Shown in pieces: positions 7,886 to 16,535 of a DNA stretch of 20,973 bases. The notes below the pieces were generated by a model. That model ran no database searches. It saw only the letters and a list, made by a program, of their open reading frames with translations, and was not told the DNA's origin. Origin of the DNA: an uncultured Neomegalonema sp. (GTDB lineage: Bacteria > Pseudomonadota > Alphaproteobacteria > Rhodobacterales > Rhodobacteraceae); contig CALFWP010000058.1 of the NCBI GenBank assembly GCA_937927905.1, positions 1-20,973 of the forward strand. The letters are read 5' to 3'. Both the position numbers and the translations under genes were made by a program. The number at the start of each line of letters is the position of its first letter. Within the stretch, counting starts at the first letter, position 1.

Positions 7886-8788
7886 ATGAGACAAAACCCC
7901 TCCGCCCCGAGATACGGCAACACCGCAACCGGCCTCATGTTCATGGCAACGGCCATGCTGGTTGTTCCGGTGATTGATGCATTGGCAAAAAATCTGTCGG
8001 ATACAATACCTGCCATCGAAGTTGCCTGGTTACGTTTTGTGGTTGGCAGTCTGTTTCTCGTGCCGTTTGTTCTCTACAAAAACGGCTCTGGTGCGCTGTG
8101 GATTCCCCGCATGGGATTGCATTTTTTGCGCGGTGCCGGAATCGCCGGAGCAACGGCGTTTTTCTTTGCTGCAGTTGCGTTTATGCCCCTGGCGGATGTG
8201 GCGGCGATTTTCTTTATTGAGCCTCTTATCCTGACAATTTTCTCCGCCGTCTTTCTCGGGGATCATATCGGCTGGCGCAGGATTTCCGCTGTTATTGTCG
8301 GCTTTGCCGGTGCCATGCTGATTATACGCCCGGGTTTCGGGGAATTCGGTGCGGTCGCCCTCCTGCCGCTCGGGGCCGCCGTTTGTTTTGCCGGATACAT
8401 GACACTCACAAAAATCCTGTCCGACAGTACCGATGCGTGGACCATGCAGGCGCTGGCCAATCTCTCCGGCATCATTACACTCGGATTTGTGATCCTGATA
8501 CACAGTCCCACGCGGGACGCTCTGGCGTTTCCTGCCCCGGTCGAAGCGGCACAGATTGTTATGATCGGCGTTGTCGCGATATTCTGTCACACGCTTATTA
8601 TCCTGTCCCTGAAGAAAGTCCGTGCAGCAGTGGTCGCACCGTTTCAGTACCTTGAAATTATCGGTGCAACATTCTGGGGCTTTGTGTTTTTCAGGGATTT
8701 TCCCGATCTGCAAACATGGATTGGAATACTGATTATCGTGGGATCGGGCATTTTTGTTTTTTACCGCGAGCAGGCCGCATCACAATAA
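7886..8788 (+). CDS. EamA-domain (DMT superfamily) transporter
   Basis: An inner-membrane protein of 300 residues with about ten hydrophobic segments. They are arranged as two EamA repeats (roughly residues 14-147 and 160-293). Typical landmarks are the FIEPLILTIFSAVFLGD stretch closing the fourth helix of repeat 1 and FQYLEIIGATFWGFVFFRD at the equivalent place in repeat 2. Both repeats end in a hydrophobic helix with a basic flank (IIRPG, FYRE). DMT exporters move metabolites, amino acids or drugs, driven by ion gradients. The substrate here cannot be predicted. The ATG at 7886 has no clear Shine-Dalgarno sequence. A start a few codons later would not alter the first helix. Confidence 0.9.
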   Translation: MRQNPSAPRYGNTATGLMFMATAMLVVPVIDALAKNLSDTIPAIEVAWLRFVVGSLFLVPFVLYKNGSGALWIPRMGLHFLRGAGIAGATAFFFAAVAFMPLADVAAIFFIEPLILTIFSAVFLGDHIGWRRISAVIVGFAGAMLIIRPGFGEFGAVALLPLGAAVCFAGYMTLTKILSDSTDAWTMQALANLSGIITLGFVILIHSPTRDALAFPAPVEAAQIVMIGVVAIFCHTLIILSLKKVRAAVVAPFQYLEIIGATFWGFVFFRDFPDLQTWIGILIIVGSGIFVFYREQAASQ

Positions 8789-8843
8789 CCGAAAGCCGCA
8801 AACCGGATGATGTTATTTACGTATAGTGCCGGTATGATCATAA

Positions 8844-10148
8844 TTGCGCAGGGAAATACCGGGGGGCAATGTCATCGCATTCAGATTCCTGCATACCGCA
8901 GACCTGCATTTGGATTCGCCGCTCAGAAGTCTTGCGCTTAAGGACTCTGAACTTGCCGGTCTGATCGGCAATGCTTCGCGCAGTGTGTTCGAGTCCATCG
9001 TCGGCATCTGCCTTGAAGAGCGACTGGATGCTTTGCTGATTGCCGGTGATCTCTTTGACGGCACATTGCGCAGCGTCAAAACCGCAGCATATCTATCACG
9101 TCAGTTCCGGCGGCTCGATGAAGCCGGAATCAGCGTCTATATGATCCGCGGCAATCATGATGCCGAGGCGTCAGCGGTCACAAAACAACTGGACCTTCCA
9201 CCCTCAGTACACGTTTTCAGCGGCAAGGGCGGCATGGTGCGGCTGGACGACAAGGGCGTTGCGATCCATGGCATCAGCTTTGCCAAAAAGACCATGCCCG
9301 AAACATCACTTCCGAAATTCAAATCCCCTGCAGACGGATTGATCAATATCGGCCTGATGCACACCAGCATCGGCGGAAGTGAAGGGCATGACGTTTACGC
9401 TCCGGTTTCGCTTGCCGCCCTTGCTGCACACGGATTCGATTACTGGGCACTCGGACATATTCACAAACGCAAGGTCCATCACGAAAACCCCTTTATTGTT
9501 ATGCCCGGGATACCCCAGGGGCGGGATACCGGAGAAGCCGGACCTAAATCCGTCACGCTTGTCACAGCGGATGAAAACGGCATCCGCATCGAAGAACGCC
9601 TGACCGCTTTGGCCGAATTTTCCGCTGTTACCATTGATGTCCGCGGCCTGAAAGATATCGAAGCGGTGCGCACCGCCATTAGAGACGCGATCCGTACGCA
9701 ATCGGAGGCAACGCAATCTGAACATGCCGTCCTGCGCATGACTTTAACCGGACAAACACCCCTGGCCTGGCGAATCCGGCGCGACGCTGAACTTCTCGCA
9801 GAGGAGGCCCGGCAGGATGCGCGTGAGACCGGCAATGTCTGGATCGAAAAACTGTATGCGGCACCATCGGTTCCTGCACATCTTTCAGCGAAAAGCGATA
9901 CCGCCGGACCGTCTCCTGTTGCCGAATTAGAGGCCCTGATGCGGGACAGCATCATAACGGATGAGGGCTTTTGTGCGGAGGCGGATAAAATACTCTCCGC
10001 ACGTCTCGGAAAGCTTCCCCCCTCATTGCGCGACCATTTCGGCAAAGATGAGGCGGGCCGTAAAAATATACTGGACCGGCTTTTACGCGAAGGGTGCACC
10101 GATGTGATCGCGGCGCTTGAAACCGCAAATTTACACGGAGAGGATTGA
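8844..10148 (+). CDS. SbcD/YhaO-like DNA repair metallophosphoesterase
   Basis: About 434 residues in the calcineurin-like phosphoesterase fold shared by SbcD, Mre11 and Bacillus YhaO. The two-metal site is complete: D20 and H22 in HTADLHLDSP, D69 in AGDLFDG, N104 and H105 in RGNHD, H173 in LMHTS, and H205/H207 in GHIHKR. The spacing and the HLDSPL motif favour the YhaO branch. Expected activity is a Mn-dependent nuclease on DNA ends, working with the ATPase encoded next. The start is odd. A TAA at 8841-8843 immediately precedes the TTG at 8844, and no in-frame ATG or GTG lies between there and the first metal motif. An ATG at 8869 after a G-run is out of frame. TTG at 8844 is therefore the best available start, but it is uncertain. 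The stop shares a base with the next gene's start, so translation is coupled. Confidence 0.88.
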   Translation: MRREIPGGNVIAFRFLHTADLHLDSPLRSLALKDSELAGLIGNASRSVFESIVGICLEERLDALLIAGDLFDGTLRSVKTAAYLSRQFRRLDEAGISVYMIRGNHDAEASAVTKQLDLPPSVHVFSGKGGMVRLDDKGVAIHGISFAKKTMPETSLPKFKSPADGLINIGLMHTSIGGSEGHDVYAPVSLAALAAHGFDYWALGHIHKRKVHHENPFIVMPGIPQGRDTGEAGPKSVTLVTADENGIRIEERLTALAEFSAVTIDVRGLKDIEAVRTAIRDAIRTQSEATQSEHAVLRMTLTGQTPLAWRIRRDAELLAEEARQDARETGNVWIEKLYAAPSVPAHLSAKSDTAGPSPVAELEALMRDSIITDEGFCAEADKILSARLGKLPPSLRDHFGKDEAGRKNILDRLLREGCTDVIAALETANLHGED

Positions 10149-13100
10149 TGCGCCTGCGCACGCTCTCCCTGACACGCTATGGGCATTTCAATGACCGGAC
10201 ACTGGATTTCGGCACGCCGGAGCCTGGGGAAGCGGATTTTCACCTGATCTACGGGGCGAACGAGGCCGGAAAATCAACGGCGCTGAGCGCCTATATGGAT
10301 CTGTTATTCGGAATCGAAAAGAAAACGAAATACGGATTTCTTCACGGTTACAGCGCAATGCATATCGGCGCCGTGCTGGAAACCGGTAAAGAAAGTCTGT
10401 CCCTGCACCGCACGAAAGGCAATAAAGACACCCTGCGCAGTGATACAGGCACCGTCATTGACCCTGCCCGTCTGAACGCCTTGCTGCACGGTCTCGACCG
10501 CGAAGCATATGGTGCCATGTTCTCGCTTGATGGCGAGCGGCTGATAAAGGGCGGCGAAGCTATTCTGGCCAGCAACGGCGAACTGGGCCGGGCATTGTTT
10601 TCCGGAACATCGGGCATGTCGGATATCGGCAACACGCTGTCAGGTCTGCGCGACAAAGCAAACGGTTTTTTTGCTCCGCGGACCAACAAACATGAACTGC
10701 ATGCCTTAAAAGAACAGCTGAACGTCATCGAACAGGACATTCAGAAATTTGATACAAAGACGGCAGACTTTGAACGCCTTCGCGAAAACCTGGCAACTGC
10801 AAAAGACAATCGGGACAAGGCAAAACAACACCTCGACGACCTGTCACAGGAAAAAGAACAACTTGAAAAACTGTGCCGCGCCTTTCCGCTGGCACGGGAT
10901 CTGACGGATTTGCGTTTGAAAGAACAGGCACTGAGTCGTTATCCGCCCTTTAAGGATGTGTCTTTAACCGCCGAAGTCTCAAAACTACGGGACACCCTGA
11001 CAGAAATCCGTGTAACGGAACAGACGGCTATCGCCGAAATTTCACGCATTGATACAGAACTGGCCGGGCTGGATATCGACGAACATGCTCTGACACTCAA
11101 AGACCCGCTATCAGCACTGGACGAGCTGTACAGCAGGTACCAGGCCGGCACGAACGACCTGGACAAGCGCAAAACAGAACGCGACATCGCCGCAGAGGAG
11201 ATAAAGCGTAACGTCCTGGCGCTTGACGCTGGAGGGCATATTGCAGCGGAAGAACTTATCCTGCCCGTTGATAAAATCGCTGATCTGGAGACCCTGATCC
11301 GTGATCATGACCGCCTGACAGATTCGCTGGTCAGGGCAGAGAGGGAACACGAAGAGACAATTGAGGCTCTTGATGCGGCCAAACGCAAGGCCCCCGCGTC
11401 CGGTCCGCCCGCAATAGATACTGAGGCACTTATTCCGGCTGTTCGCCGCATCAGACAGGATGATGACCACGGCACACGGCAACGGGCGGAGAAGGCATTG
11501 AAAAAAGCGCAAAGCGAAACAAAGCTTGCGCTTGCGGCCCTGGCACCCTGGGCAGGGGATAGCGATGCCCTGCTTGCCATTGCCCCGCCCTCGCATGACA
11601 AAGCCCTGCACTGGCACGAAAGAACGCGCGCCGCTGCGGATGACATTGCGGACCTGAACAGGCGCAAGGCAAAAGATGCGCAGGAGTATGCCCGTTTAAA
11701 CGCGCAGATTACCGCTATGACGCAGAGTGAAGGCATCGCATCTGACGACGATGCCACCGTGACCCGTAAGATCCGGGATACCGCCTGGCAACGGCACCGT
11801 GCCTCTTTGACCGACGAGACGGCGGAACTCTTCGAACAGGCGCTTGCGGCGGATGACCGCCTGCAAAGCGCGCGCCTTGCCCATAGTGACCGGCTGGCGC
11901 AACTGCGTGAACTGGAACAGGCGCGCGCAGGACTTAAGGCGGAAAGCAACGCGCAAAAACTTGAGGAAGAAACCCTGACAACACGCATCCGGCAGGAACG
12001 CGCAAACATGTCACAGACGTTTCTTGCGATGGGCCTTCCCGCCGGTTTCGACCCGCTCGATCTTCCCGATTGGCTCAAAAAATATGATCACGCGCTTGAT
12101 AAAATCCGGCAGGAACGCGCAGCAGCGGATGAACACGCCATAGCTCTCGAAAACGAAAACCACGCAAAGCAAACGCTTCTCGCCGCACTCAGCACGGGCG
12201 GGATCACAGGATATGACGAACGGACACTGCAACACCTGCTGGATCATTGTGACGGCCTGATCGAACGCGCAAATAAAAGCGCGCAGCAATACGAACTCCA
12301 CAAAAACACCCTCGACACTGCCAAATCGAATGAAGCAAAACGCAAACAACAGCTTGATGACGCCTCAGAGGGCCTTAAAACATGGCAACAGAACTGGGAC
12401 AGTGCCGTATCGGAGACGTGGCTGCACCGGAAAAGCCCCGCACAGGTCTACGCCCTGCTTGAACCGCTGCGCGCCTTGCCCGCCCTTCTCTCAACCCGCA
12501 ATGACCTGGCACGCCGTATTGAGGGCATGAAACAGAACATCCGGAGATTTCAGGCGGAACTGGAGGAAATCGCCCCTGCCCCTCCGGAAAACACAGCCGC
12601 AGATCCCGGCACACGCTATATCAGGCTAAAAGAACGCGCTGACACGGCACATCGCACCAATGACACGCGAAACGCCCTGCTGACTGATAAACAACGACAC
12701 CAAAACAAACTGGACGAAACCATTAGCCGGATATCCGGTATCAACAGCCGTATCGCGGAAATCGCAAAACGCTATCCGGAAAGCCTTGCGATTCAGTCCG
12801 CGGATACGCTGACAGAAGCACTTACAAAATCGGAAGAACGATCCGGGCTTCTTGAAAAAATCTCTTCCCAGGAAAAGGCACTTACCGCTTTGCTCTCCTG
12901 CGACTCCGTAGCAGATGCGGCAAGAATGCTGGATGAGACGTCAGAGGATACAGTCAGTCGGTCCCTGAATACACTAAGCGGCACTCTGGACGACGCAGAC
13001 AAATCCCGGGAAAATACCATTATTGCCTATGAAAAGGCCAATAGCGCATTTGAAGACGTCGGAGGAGATGCCGGCGTTGCCCGGATCGAGGAACAGCGCA

Positions 13101-13612
13101 CCACACTCCTTCTCGACATTCAGGAAAAGGCCGAAGCTCATTTGCGGCTCAGTCTGGGTATTAAGGCAGCGGAACGCGCGCTTTATCTCTACCGTGAACG
13201 GCACCGCAGCGCGATGATGACGAGCACAGCAAAAGCATTCCGGACCCTCACCGGCGGAACATATGACAGGCTCGTGACCCAACCGGATGGCAATGCAGAA
13301 AGTTTACTGGCAATCCGCTCGGATACCGGCGCCTCAATCGCTGCGGATGCAATGTCAACCGGCACAAGGCACCAGCTCTATTTCGCCTTACGCCTTGCAG
13401 GATATGAGGATTTTTGTGCGCGTACAGGACCACTGCCGCTGATTGCGGATGATATTCTTGAAACGTTTGACGATAAACGCAGCGCGGCAGCCTTCCAGCA
13501 GTTGCAAGCCCTGTCTCATCATGGCCAGACCGTTTATCTGACACATCACAAGCACCTTTGCACCATCGCACAGGATATCTGCGGTAAGGAAGTCACGATC
13601 CACAGATTGTAA
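10148..13612 (+). CDS. SbcC/YhaN-like SMC-type AAA ATPase
   Basis: The protein has 1154 residues. The N-terminal half-ATPase carries the Walker A loop GANEAGKST (36-44), preceded by LTRYGHFNDRTLDF as in YhaN/RecF-like proteins. Residues of about 200 to 1000 are mostly charged, Glu/Lys/Ala/Leu-rich coiled-coil sequence. The C-terminal half-ATPase has the ABC signature STGTRHQ (1070-1076) and Walker B LIADDILETFDD (IADD at 1099-1102), followed by TVYLTHHKHL as the switch His. No CxxC zinc hook occurs in the coil, unlike SbcC/Rad50. The partner nuclease gene directly upstream ends TGA at 10146-10148, and its A is the first base of this ATG, with a GGAG-type ribosome site before it. A TTG one codon upstream is less likely. 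The pair should form an ATP-controlled DNA-end processing complex on the chromosome. The exact role in this organism is unproven. Confidence 0.9.
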   Translation: MRLRTLSLTRYGHFNDRTLDFGTPEPGEADFHLIYGANEAGKSTALSAYMDLLFGIEKKTKYGFLHGYSAMHIGAVLETGKESLSLHRTKGNKDTLRSDTGTVIDPARLNALLHGLDREAYGAMFSLDGERLIKGGEAILASNGELGRALFSGTSGMSDIGNTLSGLRDKANGFFAPRTNKHELHALKEQLNVIEQDIQKFDTKTADFERLRENLATAKDNRDKAKQHLDDLSQEKEQLEKLCRAFPLARDLTDLRLKEQALSRYPPFKDVSLTAEVSKLRDTLTEIRVTEQTAIAEISRIDTELAGLDIDEHALTLKDPLSALDELYSRYQAGTNDLDKRKTERDIAAEEIKRNVLALDAGGHIAAEELILPVDKIADLETLIRDHDRLTDSLVRAEREHEETIEALDAAKRKAPASGPPAIDTEALIPAVRRIRQDDDHGTRQRAEKALKKAQSETKLALAALAPWAGDSDALLAIAPPSHDKALHWHERTRAAADDIADLNRRKAKDAQEYARLNAQITAMTQSEGIASDDDATVTRKIRDTAWQRHRASLTDETAELFEQALAADDRLQSARLAHSDRLAQLRELEQARAGLKAESNAQKLEEETLTTRIRQERANMSQTFLAMGLPAGFDPLDLPDWLKKYDHALDKIRQERAAADEHAIALENENHAKQTLLAALSTGGITGYDERTLQHLLDHCDGLIERANKSAQQYELHKNTLDTAKSNEAKRKQQLDDASEGLKTWQQNWDSAVSETWLHRKSPAQVYALLEPLRALPALLSTRNDLARRIEGMKQNIRRFQAELEEIAPAPPENTAADPGTRYIRLKERADTAHRTNDTRNALLTDKQRHQNKLDETISRISGINSRIAEIAKRYPESLAIQSADTLTEALTKSEERSGLLEKISSQEKALTALLSCDSVADAARMLDETSEDTVSRSLNTLSGTLDDADKSRENTIIAYEKANSAFEDVGGDAGVARIEEQRTTLLLDIQEKAEAHLRLSLGIKAAERALYLYRERHRSAMMTSTAKAFRTLTGGTYDRLVTQPDGNAESLLAIRSDTGASIAADAMSTGTRHQLYFALRLAGYEDFCARTGPLPLIADDILETFDDKRSAAAFQQLQALSHHGQTVYLTHHKHLCTIAQDICGKEVTIHRL

Positions 13613-13635
13613 TATTTATGAAAGCAACCAGGTGA

Positions 13636-13673
13636 TGTGGTCCCGGCAAAACTGGGGCGGCGCCGGGACCACA
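13636..13673 (+). terminator. Strong GC-rich hairpin, possible 3' end of the SbcD/SbcC-like transcript
   Basis: TGTGGTCCCGGC (13636-13647) and GCCGGGACCACA (13662-13673) are perfect 12-base arms around a 14-base loop, beginning 24 bases after the stop codon at 13612. No run of T follows on either strand, so it is not a standard intrinsic terminator. It could protect the mRNA 3' end, help Rho-dependent stopping, or be a protein site. Confidence 0.4.
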
Positions 13674-13682
13674 ACGGAAGAA

Positions 13683-13722
13683 TGTCAAATTCTGAGGGGG
13701 GCAATCCTACGTACATTTGACA
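13683..13722. repeat. 8-bp inverted repeat around a G-run
   Basis: TGTCAAAT (13683-13690) and ATTTGACA (13715-13722) are perfect inverted arms separated by 24 bases that include GGGGGG. The right arm contains a consensus TTGACA -35 box, but no good -10 lies 16-18 bases downstream. It is a possible operator or weak stem. Confidence 0.3.
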
Positions 13723-13780
13723 AAACGAAATTAACCCAAAATCCGTTAAGCGAACCTTGCCCGTAACAGAGACAAATACC

Positions 13781-13824
13781 TATAAATTACATAAGTTTAA
13801 TTGAAATTTTTTAGTTAATTTATA
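13781..13824. repeat. AT-only 9-bp inverted repeat
   Basis: TATAAATTA (13781-13789) and TAATTTATA (13816-13824) are perfect arms separated by 26 bases of AT-rich DNA upstream of the DUF2306 gene. Because only A and T are involved, the match could be due to chance. Confidence 0.2.
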
Positions 13825-13946
13825 CAGCCCGCACGGCACAATCCCTGCCGCCCTATTGCTGTTCATAAAATATCATTCCGTAAAAATACCCGGGGAATTT
13901 TTTGTAGTTTGGGATTCTTTAAGCACCCGAACTGTAAAGTGCCTTT

Positions 13947-14660
13947 ATGGTGAACAGATCCGATACCACGCCCTCTTCAACCGCATCGGCTTTTGATGTT
14001 CAGGAACTTTGGAGAGCATTCTGCAACGCGTTTTTTATAACGTTGCATTTTTGTGTGTTTGTCACGTTCTGCTACGTCGTATTTGTGGTTATACCGATGC
14101 TGCACGGATCATCGGAAGCCCTCCCCGGCATGCCAAGGGCCAGCTTTGCTATGCTGATCATTCATGCCGTGACAGCCGTTCCCGCTCTTGTGATCGGATT
14201 AATCGCCTTTAATCCCTACTTGCGTAAAAAGAGCATCGGATCACACCGGGTTCTCGGGGATATCTATTGCATATGTATCTGGATCAGCAGTGTGACGGGC
14301 ATCCTGCTTGCGACCGCGAACCGCGCCGGTTTGGGTGCACAAATGGGTTTTGCTATTTTAGGGATTGTCTGGTTTGTGACCACATCCATTGCCTATAGCA
14401 AAGGACGATCCAAAAATATCCCGTCCCACCGTATCTGGATGATCCGAAGCTATGCGACGACACTGGCGGTTGTGACAGTCCGGCCCTTGCTGTGGGGTGG
14501 TCCGGCGGACGGGTTTACCGTCGCTGAATGGACAGTGTTCATAAGCTGGGCCTGTTGGGTGCCGAATATTATTCTGGCGGAAATCTATATCCGGATCACG
14601 ACGTTCAGCGGAAAGCTCGCACTCCCCAAAAAACGCAATCGCCCTATGACCGCAAATTAA
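13947..14660 (+). CDS. DUF2306-type multi-pass membrane protein
   Basis: The protein has 237 residues with about six to seven hydrophobic segments, from FFITLHFCVFVTFCYVVFV near residue 29 to WACWVPNIILAEIYI near the end. The central part follows the DUF2306 pattern: FAMLIIHAVTAVPALVIGLIAFNPYLR, then SHRVLGDIY, GLGAQMGFAILG, and PSHRIWMIRSYA with the conserved His-Arg and Arg-Ser/Arg positions. The family is an uncharacterised set of inner-membrane proteins, sometimes compared with heme-binding cytochrome-like membrane domains because of conserved His residues. No function can be given. No clear Shine-Dalgarno precedes the ATG at 13947. It stands alone and converges on rsmA with 38 bases between. 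Confidence 0.78.
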   Translation: MVNRSDTTPSSTASAFDVQELWRAFCNAFFITLHFCVFVTFCYVVFVVIPMLHGSSEALPGMPRASFAMLIIHAVTAVPALVIGLIAFNPYLRKKSIGSHRVLGDIYCICIWISSVTGILLATANRAGLGAQMGFAILGIVWFVTTSIAYSKGRSKNIPSHRIWMIRSYATTLAVVTVRPLLWGGPADGFTVAEWTVFISWACWVPNIILAEIYIRITTFSGKLALPKKRNRPMTAN

Positions 14661-14698
14661 ACATAGCGGTTATCTGAACAGATGACGGCATCTTCAAT

Positions 14699-15541
14699 TC
14701 ACGGATTGCGCGCTTCAAGCGCACGGGCCAATGCGCAAAAATCACTTATTCCCAGGGCTTCACCGCGCAAAGTCGGGACTATTCCGGCATCCTGCAACAA
14801 ATCTTCACCGCCGAGTGAAGACAGGCTGCGCCTCAGCATCTTACGCCGTTGTCCGAAGGCAGCTGCCGTTATGCTTTGCAATGCATCGAGCGGAACATGT
14901 TCAATGACGGATCTCGGCGTTAAAGACACCACCGAGCTGAACACCTTCGGAGGCGGGGTAAAAGCCTGCGGCGGTAAATCAAACAGGATGCGGGCGTTGC
15001 ACCGCCATCCGGCCAGAACCGACAACCGCCCGTAAGCCTTATCGCCCGTTTGCGCGACAATCCGCTGCGCCACTTCACGCTGAAACATAAGCGTCAGGGA
15101 TGACCAGTGTGGCGGCCAGCCCTCACAGCTTAACCAGCGGATCAGCAATTCCGTGCCGACATTGTAGGGCAAATTCGCAACAATCCGTGCACCGGGTTCC
15201 ACCAATCCGATAAAGTCAACTGTCAGAGCATCGGCTTCAATCACCTGTAACCGCCCAGGCCAATGCGCCGCAATGTTTTCCAATGCAGGTAGACACCGCG
15301 TATCCCGTTCGATAGCCACGACCCTGCGTGCACCTGCAGCCAGCAACGCCCGCGTCAAGCCGCCCGGTCCCGGGCCGATCTCGACAACATCGCACCCGCT
15401 CAGATCACCAGCCAGTTTCGCAATCCTGCCGGTAATGTTCAGATCGAGCAGGAAGTTTTGTCCCAGTGCCTTTTTCGGTTGCAAACCATGGGTTTGAAGC
15501 ACCTCGGACAACGGCGGCAGACCATCAGAAGCAACACGCAT
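14699..15541 (-). CDS. rsmA: 16S rRNA (adenine1518-N6/adenine1519-N6)-dimethyltransferase
   Basis: The protein has 280 residues. It uses S-adenosylmethionine to dimethylate two adjacent adenines in the loop of 16S rRNA helix 45 during late 30S assembly. KKALGQNFL (about 23-31) is the conserved N-terminal motif. The SAM-binding motif I is EIGPGPGG (from 54), and the catalytic motif IV is NLPY (123-126). The C-terminal helical domain contains AFGQRRKMLRRSL, typical of RsmA/KsgA. The frame continues to 15589 inside pdxA. The ATG at 15541 is preferred because it begins two bases after the last base of the pdxA TGA (15543-15545) and matches the usual N-terminus. It is the last gene of the lptG-lptD-surA-pdxA-rsmA run. 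Confidence 0.95.
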   Translation of the reverse strand: MRVASDGLPPLSEVLQTHGLQPKKALGQNFLLDLNITGRIAKLAGDLSGCDVVEIGPGPGGLTRALLAAGARRVVAIERDTRCLPALENIAAHWPGRLQVIEADALTVDFIGLVEPGARIVANLPYNVGTELLIRWLSCEGWPPHWSSLTLMFQREVAQRIVAQTGDKAYGRLSVLAGWRCNARILFDLPPQAFTPPPKVFSSVVSLTPRSVIEHVPLDALQSITAAAFGQRRKMLRRSLSSLGGEDLLQDAGIVPTLRGEALGISDFCALARALEARNP

Positions 15542-15542
15542 T

Positions 15543-16535
15543 TCAGGCAACAGCCTCTGCCATGCGTGACGCAAGCCGCAGGGCTTCAATCAGGCTGTCT
15601 GGATCCGCCTTGCCGGTTCCGGCAATATCGTAAGCTGTGCCATGATCCGGCGATGTCCGGATAAAAGGCAGGCCCAATGTGACATTGACCCCCCTGGCAA
15701 AATCCAGTGCTTTCAGCGGGATAAGCGCCTGATCATGATACATGCATAAGGCGGCATCATATTGCGCCCGCGCCGCATCATGAAACATTGTATCCGCAGG
15801 CAGCGGGCCCTTCACCCTTATCCCCTTGCGTTTAAGACATTCAATGGCAGGCTGAATAATCTCCTGCTCTTCATGGCCCATGGTCCCGCCCTCTCCGGCA
15901 TGGGGGTTGAGGCCGCTGACGGCGATAACGGGAGCCTCGAGACCAAAAAAACGTTTCAGGTCAGCGTCCAGTATACAGGCCGTTTCAACGATCGCCTGCT
16001 GTGAAAGCTGCTCGCAGGCCATGCGCAAGGACACATGAACCGTAACAGGCACAACCCGCAATACCGGTGACGCAAGCATCATAACAGTGCGCCTTACGCC
16101 CGCCAGATCACCCAGAAACTCAGTGTGACCGGGAAAGACGAAACCGGCCCCGTCATAAAGCGCTTTTTTATTAATCGGGTTAGTGACCAGACCTGCCGCC
16201 TGTCCCGTTTGCACATGGTGTACGGCCAGGCTGATCGACTGGATCACCGCCTCCGCATTTTCAGGTTCAGGCCGGCCCGCCGTCTGTTTTACCATCAAAG
16301 GACGGTGCAACACCGGCAGGGCTTCACAGAATACATCCGCAGCATCGCAGGGCGCATCAATCTTTACGATCCGGCAGGTGGAACCGATTGCATCCGCAAC
16401 AGCCGCCATATGATCCGCATCACCTATCATATAAAATGCACGACCCTGCAAAGGGCGCTTCAGCCACGCCGCAAGCGTGATTTCCCCGCCGATGCCGGCG
16501 GGATCACCGATTGTGACCGCGAGGGGTAAACTCAC
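15543..16535 (-). CDS. pdxA: 4-hydroxythreonine-4-phosphate dehydrogenase
   Basis: The protein has 330 residues. It oxidises 4-phosphohydroxy-L-threonine with NAD+ in the cytosolic DXP-dependent route to pyridoxal phosphate (vitamin B6). The N-terminus TIGDPAGIGGEI is the family signature. The three metal-binding histidines are present at H167 (TVHVSL), H212 (NPHAGEGG) and H267 (MYHDQALIPLK), one off from the E. coli numbering. TSPDHGTAYDIAG near the C-terminus is also conserved. The start codon is GTG, and it overlaps the surA stop as GTGA (16532-16535), so translation is probably coupled. Length is normal for the family. Confidence 0.96.
   Translation of the reverse strand: MSLPLAVTIGDPAGIGGEITLAAWLKRPLQGRAFYMIGDADHMAAVADAIGSTCRIVKIDAPCDAADVFCEALPVLHRPLMVKQTAGRPEPENAEAVIQSISLAVHHVQTGQAAGLVTNPINKKALYDGAGFVFPGHTEFLGDLAGVRRTVMMLASPVLRVVPVTVHVSLRMACEQLSQQAIVETACILDADLKRFFGLEAPVIAVSGLNPHAGEGGTMGHEEQEIIQPAIECLKRKGIRVKGPLPADTMFHDAARAQYDAALCMYHDQALIPLKALDFARGVNVTLGLPFIRTSPDHGTAYDIAGTGKADPDSLIEALRLASRMAEAVA

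Larger units (their letters stand above)
13613..13946. other. 334-bp non-coding gap with three inverted repeats
   Basis: No coding frame with a plausible start and family match is seen. The gap holds a 12-bp hairpin just after the SbcC-like stop, an 8-bp inverted repeat, and an AT-only 9-bp inverted repeat (listed separately). The second half is strongly AT-rich and probably holds the promoter of the DUF2306 gene, though I could not pick a convincing -35/-10 pair. A small RNA is possible but nothing shows it directly. Confidence 0.55.

Noticed and set aside
8030..8713. 227-codon minus-strand frame opposite the EamA transporter
   Set aside because: The translation is highly charged and Asn/Gln-rich with no recognisable motif, as expected for the antisense of a hydrophobic gene.
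9479..10243. 254-codon minus-strand frame opposite the SbcD-like gene
   Set aside because: It is Ser/Arg/Ala-rich, has no motif, and is fully covered by a gene with complete metal-binding motifs.
11305..12078. 257-codon minus-strand frame inside the ATPase gene
   Set aside because: It is a Ser/Cys/Arg-rich shadow of coiled-coil codons, with no plausible start context.
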